The notes beneath the pieces are model-generated. The model made no database searches, was not told where the DNA came from, and worked only from the letters and a program-made list of their open reading frames with translations. A stretch of DNA of 64,000 nucleotides from Aquimarina sp040786285 (lineage in GTDB: Bacteria > Bacteroidota > Bacteroidia > Flavobacteriales > Flavobacteriaceae): the NCBI RefSeq assembly GCF_040786285.1, contig NZ_JBFMKQ010000002.1:620001-684000 (forward strand). Direction: 5' to 3'. Below are positions 18,094-26,584 of this stretch, in pieces (within the stretch, counting starts at the first letter, position 1; each line of letters starts with the position of its first letter). Position numbers and translations under genes: made by a program.

Positions 18094-18256
18094 AACACTA
18101 TATATGTGAGCATAGCAGCAAAGTGATCAATCGAAAGGTCTTTGTATTTTTGGTTAGGCGCAATGCTTGCAAAAAGGAAAAGTTAGCAACCAATGCACGA
18201 TAATGTCGATGGCTTGGTAACATTTTGCTCTGCTACGACACATATATTAAACGTTA
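18094..18256 (+). repeat. attC-like imperfect palindrome, element B
   Basis: About 163 bp. Left end AACACTATATATGTG (18094-18108), right end ACACATATATTAAACGTTA (18238-18256). Outer arms pair imperfectly: ATATATGTG-AGCATAGCAG-CAAA (18100-18122) against TTTTGCTCTGCTACGACACA (18223-18242) plus TATAT. The inner part contains GGTTAGGCGCAATGCTTGC and AGTTAGCAACCAATGCAC, words I recall from similar spacers in other flavobacteria. It contains no gene of its own. Confidence 0.75.
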
Positions 18257-18273
18257 ACTACAATTGCCAGAAA

Positions 18274-18510
18274 ATGAAGAAAGAACATAAAAAAATTGTG
18301 GAATATATTTCTACATTCCTTAATAAGTACCCTGACCAAAGATTTGGTCAAGCTATTTTTAATCTTAAAATCAATGAGTTTCTTGAAGAAGAAGATTGTA
18401 TGAACCCCAAATATCAACTTCGAGATATATATGGTGATTCAGATGAAGAAATACTACATAGAGTTGAATCTCAAACAGAATGGTTAAAAAAACAAAGTAA
18501 TGATCAATAG
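18274..18510 (+). CDS. Small hypothetical protein
   Basis: A 78-residue protein, MKKEHKKIVEYISTFLNKY at the start. ATG 18274 is chosen because the open frame upstream (from 18193) runs through the palindromic element. The N-terminal helix is followed by PDQRFGQAIFNLKINEF and the C-terminal YQLRDIYGDSDEEILHRVES; I recall the same 'LRDIY.DSDEEI..R' signature in small unnamed flavobacterial proteins. No function known. It overlaps the next gene by 11 nt. Confidence 0.75.
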   Translation: MKKEHKKIVEYISTFLNKYPDQRFGQAIFNLKINEFLEEEDCMNPKYQLRDIYGDSDEEILHRVESQTEWLKKQSNDQ

Positions 18511-18940
18511 ATTACAATTTTCAATTGATATTAAGGCTGGAAAAACCAAGATTTGGGAAGCACTCTGGAACGAGAATTCTTATCGCGATTGGACCAGTGT
18601 ATTCTTTGAAGGCTCTTATGCCATTACCGAGAATTGGAAAGAAGGTAGTAAAGTATTGTTCCTTTCTCCAGATCAAAGTGGTATCTACAGCATCATCGAA
18701 ACACATATTCCAAATAAAATTATAATATTTAAGCATATCGGAAACGTGGTTAAAGGAAAGGAACAACCCATTGATGATGAAACTAAAAAATGGTCGGGCG
18801 CTGCAGAAATTTATGCACTTACCGAAGGAACCGACTACAATACACTTACAGTTGAAATAGATGTCCTTGATGAGCATCTAGACTTTATGACCGCCAGATT
18901 TCCAAAAGCACTGGAAACGATAAAGAATAACTGCCGCTAA
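18500..18940 (+). CDS. SRPBCC/AHSA1-like ligand-binding protein
   Basis: A 146-residue START-like protein: LQFSIDIKAGKTKIWEALWN at the start is the classic beta-strand and 'vWeALt' helix, followed by YRDWTSVFFEGSYAITENWKEG, where 'W..Gs...' is the family's second strand turn, and a C-terminal long helix (LDFMTARFPKALETIKNNC). Members bind hydrophobic ligands or act as small-molecule effectors; nothing indicates the ligand here. Starts inside the 78-residue gene (11 nt overlap) and is followed at once by the third palindromic spacer. Confidence 0.82.
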   Translation: MINRLQFSIDIKAGKTKIWEALWNENSYRDWTSVFFEGSYAITENWKEGSKVLFLSPDQSGIYSIIETHIPNKIIIFKHIGNVVKGKEQPIDDETKKWSGAAEIYALTEGTDYNTLTVEIDVLDEHLDFMTARFPKALETIKNNCR

Positions 18941-19076
18941 CAACATGTATAATTAATTGTGGAGTATTTATTGGATAGATTTTAGACCCACAAAAGAAAA
19001 GTTGCAACTAATATGAAGAAAAACCCAAAAACAAGGTAATATTTTACTCAGTTACGGCAAATATTAGATGTTATAT
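18939..19076 (+). repeat. attC-like imperfect palindrome, element C (weak)
   Basis: Begins at the stop codon of the SRPBCC gene with AACAACATGTATAATTAAT and ends ATATTAGATGTTATATA. Only the outer AACAT/ATGTT and part of the arms pair, so support is weaker than for A and B; position and end sequences are consistent. Confidence 0.45.
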
Positions 19077-19111
19077 AAAAGAAGAATAAAATTATTAATA
19101 AAAATAATATT

Positions 19112-19414
19112 ATGTCAGGAGGAGATTGGAAATCTATGTTTAAAGCTACCCAAGAGGGTGATTTTGAATTAGTGAAATTCTATCTTGAAAAAGGAATGGA
19201 CCCAAATTATCAACATCCAGAATTTATGGCTTTACCCTTAGTAGAAAGTATTAGGTTTAACCATTTGAAAATAACAAAATTACTACTAGAAAATGGCGGA
19301 GATCCAACGATTAGAGAAGTTATGGAGGGAGAAACATCTATCTCTATAGCAAAAAAACTGAATAATCAAGAAGCAATTGATTTATTGAATGCTTATATAA
19401 ATCAACCTGAATAA
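19112..19414 (+). CDS. Ankyrin-repeat protein
   Basis: A 100-residue protein made of about three ankyrin units: KATQEGDFELVKFYLEKGMDPN (about 9-30), MALPLVESIRFNHLKITKLLLENGGDP (about 38-65), and a C-terminal TSISIAKKLNNQEAIDLLNAYI (about 75-97). Start MSGGDWKSMFKA is the only good one. Such short ankyrin proteins act in protein binding, and in bacteria are often immunity-type partners. Last gene of the array; a terminator follows about 65 nt later. Confidence 0.85.
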   Translation: MSGGDWKSMFKATQEGDFELVKFYLEKGMDPNYQHPEFMALPLVESIRFNHLKITKLLLENGGDPTIREVMEGETSISIAKKLNNQEAIDLLNAYINQPE

Positions 19415-19478
19415 GAAAATAGCTTGAAATATTCGTAGAACCTTATATCATTAATTGTCATAAAATAGAATGTAAAAA

Positions 19479-19510
19479 CAAAAAGCATCTCAATATTGAG
19501 ATGCTTTTTG
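19479..19510. terminator. Bidirectional terminator
   Basis: Perfect 32-nt palindrome centred on AATATT (19479-19510) with AAAAGCATCTC arms, flanked by A-rich and T-rich sides. It lies between the converging ankyrin and peptidyl-prolyl isomerase genes. Confidence 0.9.
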
Positions 19511-19532
19511 TTTTATTTACACACTTACACTT

Positions 19533-20702
19533 CTAGTGGCCATGACCATCATCTTTTGAATGTCCTTTAGGAGCGCTATTAGGATCCTGTATATCAACAA
19601 TTTCAAGTTCGAAGATAAGATCAGTATTTGGCGGGATTGGTCCAGCTCCTCTTTCTCCGTAGGCAAGATGAGCAGGAATGTATAGTATAGTTTTATCACC
19701 AACTTTCATTTGTTGTGCACCTTCTTTAAAACCAGGGATCATTTGAGCATCTGGAGAATATGGCATTGGCATTGGAGCATAACCTTTTGGGTGTGCCGCT
19801 CTACGCTCATTATAAATACCAAGTTCTTTAGCTTTTTCGGCAATGTTTGTGTCAAAAGCTTTCCCATCTGCAAAATACCCAGCATAGTTTACATTTACAG
19901 TATCGGTTGTTTTTGGTTTTTCTCCACTTCCTTCTGTAACGAATACTACTTCTAATCCGCTATCCAATTTTTTAGCTTTAGCTCTTAGTTCCTTAAATTT
20001 TGCAGCCATAGCTTCGCTTCTTTCTTTTTCTAATCGCTCTTTTTCTTCTTTTTCTTCTTCAAGAGCTTTTAATTTACCAGTAAAAGCAGTTTCAGTATCA
20101 AAAGCCTTGGCATCAGAACCTTTACGAATGATATTTACTTCAAGCATTTTTATTTCGTTTTCTGGCTTATCTCTAGGGCCAGTTTTAACTACTCCTATAC
20201 TGTCAACAACATCTTGGCCGATAACAATTTCTCCAAACACAGTGTGCTTCCCGTTTAGCCATGGAGTTTCTTTTAGAGTAATAAAAAATTGACTACCATT
20301 AGTACCAGGGCCAGAATTTGCCATAGATAGAATCCCTTTAGATTTGTGTGTAAGTGAATCTACAATTTCATCTGGGAATTTGTATCCTGGATCACCAGTA
20401 CCTGTACCTAATGGATCACCTGTTTGGATCATAAAATCTTTGATCACTCTATGAACTATAATTCCGTTATAATATTTTTTTCCTTTATAAGTACTATCAA
20501 CCATGGTATTAGTACCCTCTGCCAATGATACAAAATTGGCGACTGTCATTGGGGCAAGATTATGATATAATTTTGCAACTGCAGTTCCTTTGTTTGTTAC
20601 GATTTCTGCATAAATACCTTCTTGTAGATCAGGATATTTTTCATTACAACTACTAATTGTTATTGTGATTAGAGCTAAAAATAAAAGACTTAGTTTTTTC
20701 AT
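19533..20702 (-). CDS. Cyclophilin-FKBP fusion peptidyl-prolyl isomerase lipoprotein
   Basis: A 389-residue lipoprotein (MKKLSLLFLALITITISSC, Cys19). Residues about 25-195 are a cyclophilin with YYNGIIVHRVIKDFMIQTGDP, MANSGPGTNGSQFFIT and LNGKHTVFGEI, holding the Arg, Phe and Gln of the active site. A charged helical linker (about 205-245) leads to an FKBP domain (about 250-378) with DTVNVNYAGYFADGKAFDTN, MIPGFKEGAQQMKVGDK and LAYGERGAGPIPPNTDLIFE. The tail is His-rich (DDGHGH). Both domains look active. It should assist folding of envelope proteins. It is 14 nt downstream of gldI in an operon with the DHH gene. Confidence 0.92.
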   Translation of the reverse strand: MKKLSLLFLALITITISSCNEKYPDLQEGIYAEIVTNKGTAVAKLYHNLAPMTVANFVSLAEGTNTMVDSTYKGKKYYNGIIVHRVIKDFMIQTGDPLGTGTGDPGYKFPDEIVDSLTHKSKGILSMANSGPGTNGSQFFITLKETPWLNGKHTVFGEIVIGQDVVDSIGVVKTGPRDKPENEIKMLEVNIIRKGSDAKAFDTETAFTGKLKALEEEKEEKERLEKERSEAMAAKFKELRAKAKKLDSGLEVVFVTEGSGEKPKTTDTVNVNYAGYFADGKAFDTNIAEKAKELGIYNERRAAHPKGYAPMPMPYSPDAQMIPGFKEGAQQMKVGDKTILYIPAHLAYGERGAGPIPPNTDLIFELEIVDIQDPNSAPKGHSKDDGHGH

Positions 20703-20716
20703 TGTGTATTAATAAT

Positions 20717-21274
20717 TTAATTTTCTGTTGTTGATTCTTTTGTGATTTTATGTAAAGTTACTTCTGTTATTAACGGAATATTTGTTCCAATCTTATTATT
20801 GTCGCCATAATATCCATAGGCTTGATATGAAGGAAAAAGAAAAGTGACCATTTCACCTTCTTTCATAAGCTTTAAACCTTCTCGAAGTCCTAAAAATAAT
20901 TCTTCTTTATCAATATAATAGGTAATAGTATCCAACTCTTGTTGTGAGTATATCATATCTCCATTGAGATCTTTTACATTGTAATTAAAGTTTACAATAT
21001 CTCCAAACTTGGGTGTTCTATCAGAAAGTGTATCTTTTTTATTGTAGTAGTACCAAAATCCCCCTTCTGATGTTACATAATTATGTAGTGTATCCCTATT
21101 AATAATTTTCTGGATTATAGCTTCCTCTTTGGCTGCTAGTTCTTTATTGCGATTAATAGATTGGCTATCACTTATAAAAGATCCTGATTTGATGGTTATA
21201 GGTTTTCTGGCCTCAGGAGCTTTACAAGAAGGAAATAGAAAAATAAGACATAATGTGTAAAGGATTATTCTCAT
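20717..21274 (-). CDS. gldI: Gliding motility-associated peptidyl-prolyl isomerase GldI
   Basis: A 185-residue lipoprotein (MRIILYTLCLIFLFPSC, Cys17) with an FKBP-like C-terminal domain: GDIVNFNYNVKDLNGDMIYS, then LFLGLREGLKLMKEGEMVTFLFPSYQAYG and IPLITEVTLHKI. Position, length and FKBP-like body match GldI of Flavobacterium, needed for gliding, probably by helping fold secretion (type IX) components. It overlaps the DHH gene by 4 nt and precedes the cyclophilin-FKBP gene, so two isomerases are made together. Confidence 0.88.
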   Translation of the reverse strand: MRIILYTLCLIFLFPSCKAPEARKPITIKSGSFISDSQSINRNKELAAKEEAIIQKIINRDTLHNYVTSEGGFWYYYNKKDTLSDRTPKFGDIVNFNYNVKDLNGDMIYSQQELDTITYYIDKEELFLGLREGLKLMKEGEMVTFLFPSYQAYGYYGDNNKIGTNIPLITEVTLHKITKESTTEN

Positions 21275-22287
21275 TGGTTTAGGGCATTTTTATACGGCGG
21301 TAAGATACTAATAAATTTATCAACGGTATCAGATAAGGAAAGATTACTTTTCCCACCAGCTGCGTTATGATGACCACCTCCTTCAAAGTGATTTCTCGAG
21401 AATTCATTAACAGAAAAATCTCCTTTAGAACGTAACGAAATTTTTATAATTCCTTCACCTTTGTTTTCAATAAAAATGACAGCAAATTTGATTCCTACTA
21501 TTGATAATCCTAAATTAACAAAACCTTCTGTATCTCCCTTTTTAAAACTATTTTGATCCAACTCTTTTTGAGACATTGTGATGTAGGCAGTTTTATATTC
21601 GGGAAGCACTTTTAAGTTATTTAACGCGATCCCTTTTAATCTAAGTCTAGATAATGTATTAGAGTCATAAATACGTTCGTGAATACCAGTATTATCTGCA
21701 CCCTTATCAATAAGATCTGCTACAACACGGTGAGTGGTACTGGTAGTGGATCTAAATCTAAAAGACCCCGTGTCTGTCATGATGCCCACATAAATACACG
21801 TTGCAATCTCTGGGGTGATTTTGTCGATGTCGTTCATTTTTTCAATAAAATGATAAATCATCTGGCAGGTAGAACACATGGCTGTATCGCTATACACATA
21901 CTTAGCATAAGTATCTGGTTGTTGATGATGATCGATCATAATAAAGGTAGCTTCAGATTTTGCTAATGCACTTTCCATCTCTCCACTTCTGGATAAATGG
22001 TTAAAATCTAAAGTAAAGATAAGATCAGCTTTCTCAATCTCAGAAATAGCAGTTTTATTACCGTTATCAAATTTAAGTATAGAATCTTCTCCAGGGATCC
22101 ATTTTAAAAACTGAGGGTATTCATTTGGAGTTATTACCGTAGAATTAAAACCTAATGCAGAGAGGTATTGGTGTAATGCTAACGTTGAACCAATTGCGTC
22201 TCCATCAGGGTTTTTATGTGTAGTGATCACAATATTTTTAGAAGAACGCAATAACTCTTTTATTTCATGTATATCTTTATCATTCAT
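21271..22287 (-). CDS. nrnA: DHH/DHHA1 phosphoesterase, NrnA-like
   Basis: A 338-residue cytosolic enzyme of the NrnA class (nano-RNA/pAp phosphatase). Motifs: KNPDGDAIGSTLAL (first metal Asp), LIFTLDFNHLSRSG, the DHH signature in FMIDHHQQPD, and the C-terminal DHHA1 glycine-rich loop FEGGGHHNAAGG. Roles of the family are the degradation of 2-5-nt RNA and the recycling of 3'-phosphoadenosine 5'-phosphate; cyclic dinucleotide cleavage is possible in relatives. First gene of the three-gene operon with gldI (4 nt overlap). Confidence 0.88.
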   Translation of the reverse strand: MNDKDIHEIKELLRSSKNIVITTHKNPDGDAIGSTLALHQYLSALGFNSTVITPNEYPQFLKWIPGEDSILKFDNGNKTAISEIEKADLIFTLDFNHLSRSGEMESALAKSEATFIMIDHHQQPDTYAKYVYSDTAMCSTCQMIYHFIEKMNDIDKITPEIATCIYVGIMTDTGSFRFRSTTSTTHRVVADLIDKGADNTGIHERIYDSNTLSRLRLKGIALNNLKVLPEYKTAYITMSQKELDQNSFKKGDTEGFVNLGLSIVGIKFAVIFIENKGEGIIKISLRSKGDFSVNEFSRNHFEGGGHHNAAGGKSNLSLSDTVDKFISILPPYKNALNQ

Positions 22288-22365
22288 AGGTCAGCGAATA
22301 TACAATAAATAATATTTTAGTAATATTAGAACAATTAATTTTGTCAGACTCTTAATTATATACAT

Positions 22366-23397
22366 ATGAAAATTGAAAAGATCATTATTGCTGTAGTTAT
22401 ATGTTTTGTTCAGCTGTGTTTTGGTCAGACAAAAGAGAACATAGATACTTCTGATTTTGTGATCGCTTTTGGTAGCTGTAATAAACCAACCGAACCCCAG
22501 CCTTTTTGGAATGATATTTTAAAGATGAATCCTAATGTATTTATCTGGGGAGGTGATAATATTTATGCGGATTCTGAAGATATTAATAAGATTGAAAATG
22601 ATTATCGAATACAGAATAATAATGTAGACTATAAAAGATTAAAAGAAACCGTACCAATTATGGCGACTTGGGATGATCATGATTATGGTAAGAATGATGC
22701 TGGAGCAGAGTGGGGGATGAAAAAGGAAAGTCAACGGTTGTTCTTAGATTTTCTGGAGATTCCTAAAGATGACCCTAAAAGATCACAAGAAGGTGTGTAT
22801 ACTTCAGAAGTATTTGATACCGAAAAAGGAAATATAAAGATAATTGTTTTAGATACCCGATATTTTAGGTCTCCATTAAAAGAAAGCAATACCGAAGGTA
22901 GACGTTATGAACCTCATGTAAATAATGAAGGAACATTATTAGGCGAAAAACAATGGAAATGGTTAGAAAGGGAGCTAGAAAGTAATTATTCTGATTTCAT
23001 CATTATAGTTAGTAGCATTCAATTTTTGTCATCAGAGCATGGTTTTGAATCCTGGGGCAATTTTCCTCATGAGATTGATAGACTTGAAAACTTATTGGTA
23101 AACAAAGCTGTTAGAAATGCGATCATACTTAGCGGGGATCGTCATATTTCTGAGTTTTCGATGACAAAAGTTAAAGGACTTAAGTATCCTATAGTTGATT
23201 TTACTTCTAGCGGATTAACGCATTCATATTCTGATTATAAGGGAGAATCTAATAGATACAGAGTTGGAAGAGTAATTTCGACACCAAGTTTTGGTATACT
23301 AAAATTTGATCTCGATACATATAGAGTCACCATGCAAATTCGAGGAGAGAATAATATTATATTACAAGAATTTAATCGACAATACCCTAAAAATTAA
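22366..23397 (+). CDS. PhoD-like metallophosphatase (secreted)
   Basis: A 343-residue exported protein (signal peptide to about residue 20, CFVQLCFGQ) of the alkaline phosphatase D family. Signatures are IAFGSCNKPTEPQPFW at the domain start, FIWGGDNIYADSED (metal Asp-Asn), MATWDDHDYGKNDAG, VLDTRYFRSP and the late SGDRHISEFSM. The family cleaves phosphomonoesters or diesters with metal ions. Transcribed away from the DHH operon across a 78-nt gap and ended by a clear terminator. Confidence 0.88.
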   Translation: MKIEKIIIAVVICFVQLCFGQTKENIDTSDFVIAFGSCNKPTEPQPFWNDILKMNPNVFIWGGDNIYADSEDINKIENDYRIQNNNVDYKRLKETVPIMATWDDHDYGKNDAGAEWGMKKESQRLFLDFLEIPKDDPKRSQEGVYTSEVFDTEKGNIKIIVLDTRYFRSPLKESNTEGRRYEPHVNNEGTLLGEKQWKWLERELESNYSDFIIIVSSIQFLSSEHGFESWGNFPHEIDRLENLLVNKAVRNAIILSGDRHISEFSMTKVKGLKYPIVDFTSSGLTHSYSDYKGESNRYRVGRVISTPSFGILKFDLDTYRVTMQIRGENNIILQEFNRQYPKN

Positions 23398-23418
23398 AAT
23401 TTTTGGATTGGGAGAAAA

Positions 23419-23455
23419 AAAAGCATCAAAAATAATTCTTGTTTTTGATGCTTTT
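23419..23455 (+). terminator. Rho-independent terminator
   Basis: 14-bp stem (23419-23432 with 23442-23455; AAAAGCATCAAAAA and its complement), 9-nt loop. It follows the PhoD-like gene by about 20 nt. Confidence 0.88.
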
Positions 23456-23468
23456 ATACATATTTTTG
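23439..23468 (+). promoter_or_regulatory. ndk promoter overlapping the terminator
   Basis: TTG at 23439-23441 lies in the loop of the preceding terminator; a 19-nt spacer leads to TATTTTTG at 23461-23468, a good TAnnTTTG box. The leader to ATG 23553 would be about 75-80 nt. Confidence 0.7.
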
Positions 23469-23552
23469 CAGCAAAATTTAGAAAAGGATTATTCCTTATT
23501 AATAATTAAAAAATTCTTCTACTTAATTAAGTAGACAACAAAAAGAAATACA

Positions 23553-23972
23553 ATGGCAACAAACAGAACTTTTACAATGCTTAAACCGGATGCGGTAAGA
23601 AAGGGATACATTGGGGCAATCCTTGAGCAAATCACTGCTTCAGGTTTTAGAATTGTGGCGATGAAATTGACGCAACTTACTACCAATGATGCTAAAGAGT
23701 TTTATGCGGTTCATAAAGAACGCCCTTTTTACGGAGAATTAGTTGAGTATATGACTAGCGGTCCTATTGTAGCAGCTATTTTAGAAAAAGAAAATGCAGT
23801 AGAGGATTTTAGAACGCTAATCGGAGCGACGAATCCAGAAGAAGCGGCAGAAGGAACTATTCGTAACAAATTTGCAACTTCTATTAGTGAAAATGCGGTA
23901 CATGGTAGTGATAGTGATGACAATGCAGCTATCGAAGGAGCTTTTCATTTTTCTGGAAGAGAGCAGTTCTAG
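23553..23972 (+). CDS. ndk: Nucleoside-diphosphate kinase
   Basis: A 139-residue NDP kinase that equilibrates nucleoside tri- and diphosphates by a phospho-His intermediate. It opens with TFTMLKPDAVRKGYIG, has FYAVHKERPFYGELVEYM, the Arg-containing TLIGATNPEEAAEGTIRNKF, and the active-site His in NAVHGSDSDDNAAIEGAFHF. Length is normal. Single gene between its own promoter and a terminator. Confidence 0.97.
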   Translation: MATNRTFTMLKPDAVRKGYIGAILEQITASGFRIVAMKLTQLTTNDAKEFYAVHKERPFYGELVEYMTSGPIVAAILEKENAVEDFRTLIGATNPEEAAEGTIRNKFATSISENAVHGSDSDDNAAIEGAFHFSGREQF

Positions 23973-24001
23973 AAAGAACGATTTTTATAAAATATAGTAA
24001 G

Positions 24002-24027
24002 CCATCCTAAACAGGATGGTTTTTTTA
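24002..24027 (+). terminator. Rho-independent terminator after ndk
   Basis: 7-bp stem CCATCCT/AGGATGG with 4-nt loop AAAC and eight T directly after, immediately before the converging receptor gene's stop. Confidence 0.85.
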
Positions 24028-26580
24028 TTACCAAAATACCCTAAAACTTATATTAGGAGTAATTCCTAATGAAAAGATATCAGAACTTATAAATTGGTTG
24101 TCTAAGGAGTTCGTAACTCTAAACTCTTTGTTTAACAAGTTTTTTCTATCATAAAGATTCAATAGAGAAAAACCAATACGGTATTTAATATTGGGGTTAT
24201 ATCCTATTTTAAAATCATAAATCGCAGAAAAATCCAATCGGTGATATATAGGTAAAGTATTACTATTTATTTCTCCAAAGTCTAAAACGACAATGTCACC
24301 ACTTTCATCTACTCCAGATATGTTGGTAAATGCTTTACCGGTGTGCCATATCCAACCTAATGAAAATTGAAAGTTGTTAATCTTATAAAACTGAGACCAT
24401 TTTACGGTATGCTCGATGTTCCAGTTACCAGGAAACGATTCATTATTATTAATGTCATCAAATGTATTACGCGTATTGATATATGAGTAGCTTACCCAGG
24501 TTTTATATTTTTTAAATCTCTTTTTTAAGAAAAAATCGACACCATAAACTTTACTTTGTCCAGTATGGTAAGTATTGTCTATAGGGTTAATAAAACCTGC
24601 CGTTAGTGTAGTGATACCATCAATTTGTTTAAAGTAACTATCAATATCGAGATACCATCTGTTTTTTCTAAAACTGCTTCCCAATGTATACTGGTAACTT
24701 GTAATGACAGGAAAAACTTCATTATTTGCTAATGTCCATACCTGGTTTTCAAGGGATAAGTCACTTATTATCGATTCCTGGATTTGGCTTACGGTTTGAC
24801 TTCGATATTCTCCACTAGTATTAACTTCCCAATTTTTAGTTAAGTATTTTTGAATAAAAACCCTGGGTTCTATAAAAGATTCATCTATTTCTGTATACTG
24901 ATTGAATCGTAATCCTGCAGAGATATAGAAGTTTTTGGGATTCTCGTATTTATATTCTGCATATGCTGCATGAGTATTTAAAAATCGATCATCCTGATCC
25001 AAAATCAATTCGTAACTTGGTGTAGTTGTGATAAAAGCATATCTAATATTATTGTTAGAGAATTGATATCCACCTAAGAGGCTTTGATAGGTCGATATGT
25101 TATATTTCATACTCAATTCTGCACCATAATCGCGAATACTATTTTTTTTACTTTCGATTTCGGTGAGATTACCCAAATTTCTAGTAATGAACTGGTAGTT
25201 TAACAAGTATTTTGCATAATATCCACTGGTTTGAATCGATAATTTATCGCTGTAGGTTGCATTCCACTTAAAATTATAACCTTCATTTTCTGTGATTAGA
25301 TCATCATTAAAAGATTCGATATCATTACTTCGCCTAAAATCAAGATCATTTTTACCGTAAATAGTATTCACCTCTATGGTATGGTTTTGAGATGGTTTAA
25401 TAATTAAATTTGCATTATAATCTGTGTAGAAGAAATTATTATCCTCATCGTTAAGTTGCGTGGTCTCTGTAATTTTGGTGTTTTGAAAAACTCGGTCTGC
25501 CAGCTGTCTGTATGTAAATGTTTCTAAAAAGTCGGTATAAGATCTTCTTCCAGATACCTGAAGAGAAACCCTGTCTTTAATAATTGGGGCCTGCATTACG
25601 GCATCTGCATTGATCATATTAAAACCAGCTCCGCCAGTAAAACGTTCTGCTATTTGAGTATTGGATTTAATATCTATTACGCCCGCAATTCGATCACCGT
25701 ATTTGGCACTAACTCCGCTTTTCGAAAAATTAACTTCTTTGGCAACATAAGGATTAAAAGCAGATAACATTCCAAAAAAATGTCCCTGATGATAGGTTTT
25801 GATTCCATTCCACAATACAAGATTTTGATGGGGTGTACTTCCTCTTACAAATAAACCAGAAGCTGTTTCAAATGGGTTATTTACTCCTGGTGTTAGTTGT
25901 ACACTTTGCAAAATATCCGGTTCGGTTCTTCCCGGAAGAACTTCGACATCTTCTAAATTAATATGGGTTATTTTTTTATTTTGGGTAATTCCCTTTGCTA
26001 AATACTCCTCTATAAAAACTTCATCCAAAACTTCCTCCTCGGCATGAATAAGGTAGATTTTAATGCATTCTTTGGTTAAAAAAATATCAGAACGAAGTAC
26101 TTGTTGTCTAAATCCTGGAGCACTGATCAAGATCACCGAATTATAGGGAACTTTTTTATACTCAAAATATCCATTTTCATCGGTCGTGGTATTAACTCTA
26201 ATTCCCTTAAAGAATATTCTTATATTCTTAAGGGGTTTTTGTTCTTCGTCTAGAATATAGCCACAAACAGAGATCGTATCTTTTTTATTGAAAGCACTAA
26301 TCGTAATAAAATTATTCCCTGTAAGTTTAAATTTTAATGAAGTTTGGAGTTGTAATTCTCTAATCAAATTTTCTAAGGCAAGGGCAGAGTTAATTGTGGT
26401 TGAGACTTTTTTATTTTGGATCACAGCATCAATGTAGGAAAACTTAATAGCATAAAATTCTTCTATAATTGGGATAGCTTCAGATAAAGGTTGGTTTTCT
26501 ATAACAATTACTTTTGTACCTCCTTGCGAGAAAGCAGTAATGCTACATAAAAAATAAAATGTACATAAAAGTCTGATCAT
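24028..26580 (-). CDS. TonB-dependent receptor with STN signalling domain
   Basis: An 850-residue outer-membrane receptor. After a signal peptide (to about residue 19) comes an STN/secretin-like domain (about 25-100, LSEAIPIIEEFYAIKFSY), a carboxypeptidase-like beta-sandwich (about 105-185, VCGYILDEEQKPLKNIRIFF), the plug (about 200-320, with LPGRTEPDILQSVQLTPGVN and FVRGSTPHQNLVLWNGI), and a beta barrel ending in an aromatic residue (SFRVFW). The STN domain talks to FecR across the periplasm, so this is a FecA-type regulator-receptor. No SusD partner lies nearby. The ligand is unknown. The stop is only 4 nt past FecR's downstream end region, so FecR and receptor form one unit. Confidence 0.92.
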   Translation of the reverse strand: MIRLLCTFYFLCSITAFSQGGTKVIVIENQPLSEAIPIIEEFYAIKFSYIDAVIQNKKVSTTINSALALENLIRELQLQTSLKFKLTGNNFITISAFNKKDTISVCGYILDEEQKPLKNIRIFFKGIRVNTTTDENGYFEYKKVPYNSVILISAPGFRQQVLRSDIFLTKECIKIYLIHAEEEVLDEVFIEEYLAKGITQNKKITHINLEDVEVLPGRTEPDILQSVQLTPGVNNPFETASGLFVRGSTPHQNLVLWNGIKTYHQGHFFGMLSAFNPYVAKEVNFSKSGVSAKYGDRIAGVIDIKSNTQIAERFTGGAGFNMINADAVMQAPIIKDRVSLQVSGRRSYTDFLETFTYRQLADRVFQNTKITETTQLNDEDNNFFYTDYNANLIIKPSQNHTIEVNTIYGKNDLDFRRSNDIESFNDDLITENEGYNFKWNATYSDKLSIQTSGYYAKYLLNYQFITRNLGNLTEIESKKNSIRDYGAELSMKYNISTYQSLLGGYQFSNNNIRYAFITTTPSYELILDQDDRFLNTHAAYAEYKYENPKNFYISAGLRFNQYTEIDESFIEPRVFIQKYLTKNWEVNTSGEYRSQTVSQIQESIISDLSLENQVWTLANNEVFPVITSYQYTLGSSFRKNRWYLDIDSYFKQIDGITTLTAGFINPIDNTYHTGQSKVYGVDFFLKKRFKKYKTWVSYSYINTRNTFDDINNNESFPGNWNIEHTVKWSQFYKINNFQFSLGWIWHTGKAFTNISGVDESGDIVVLDFGEINSNTLPIYHRLDFSAIYDFKIGYNPNIKYRIGFSLLNLYDRKNLLNKEFRVTNSLDNQFISSDIFSLGITPNISFRVFW

Positions 26581-26584
26581 ACTC

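Noticed and set aside
18193..18273. Upstream in-frame extension of the 78-residue gene to 18193
   Set aside because: It runs through element B and its translation is unlike the rest of the protein; ATG 18274 directly follows the AACGTTA end.
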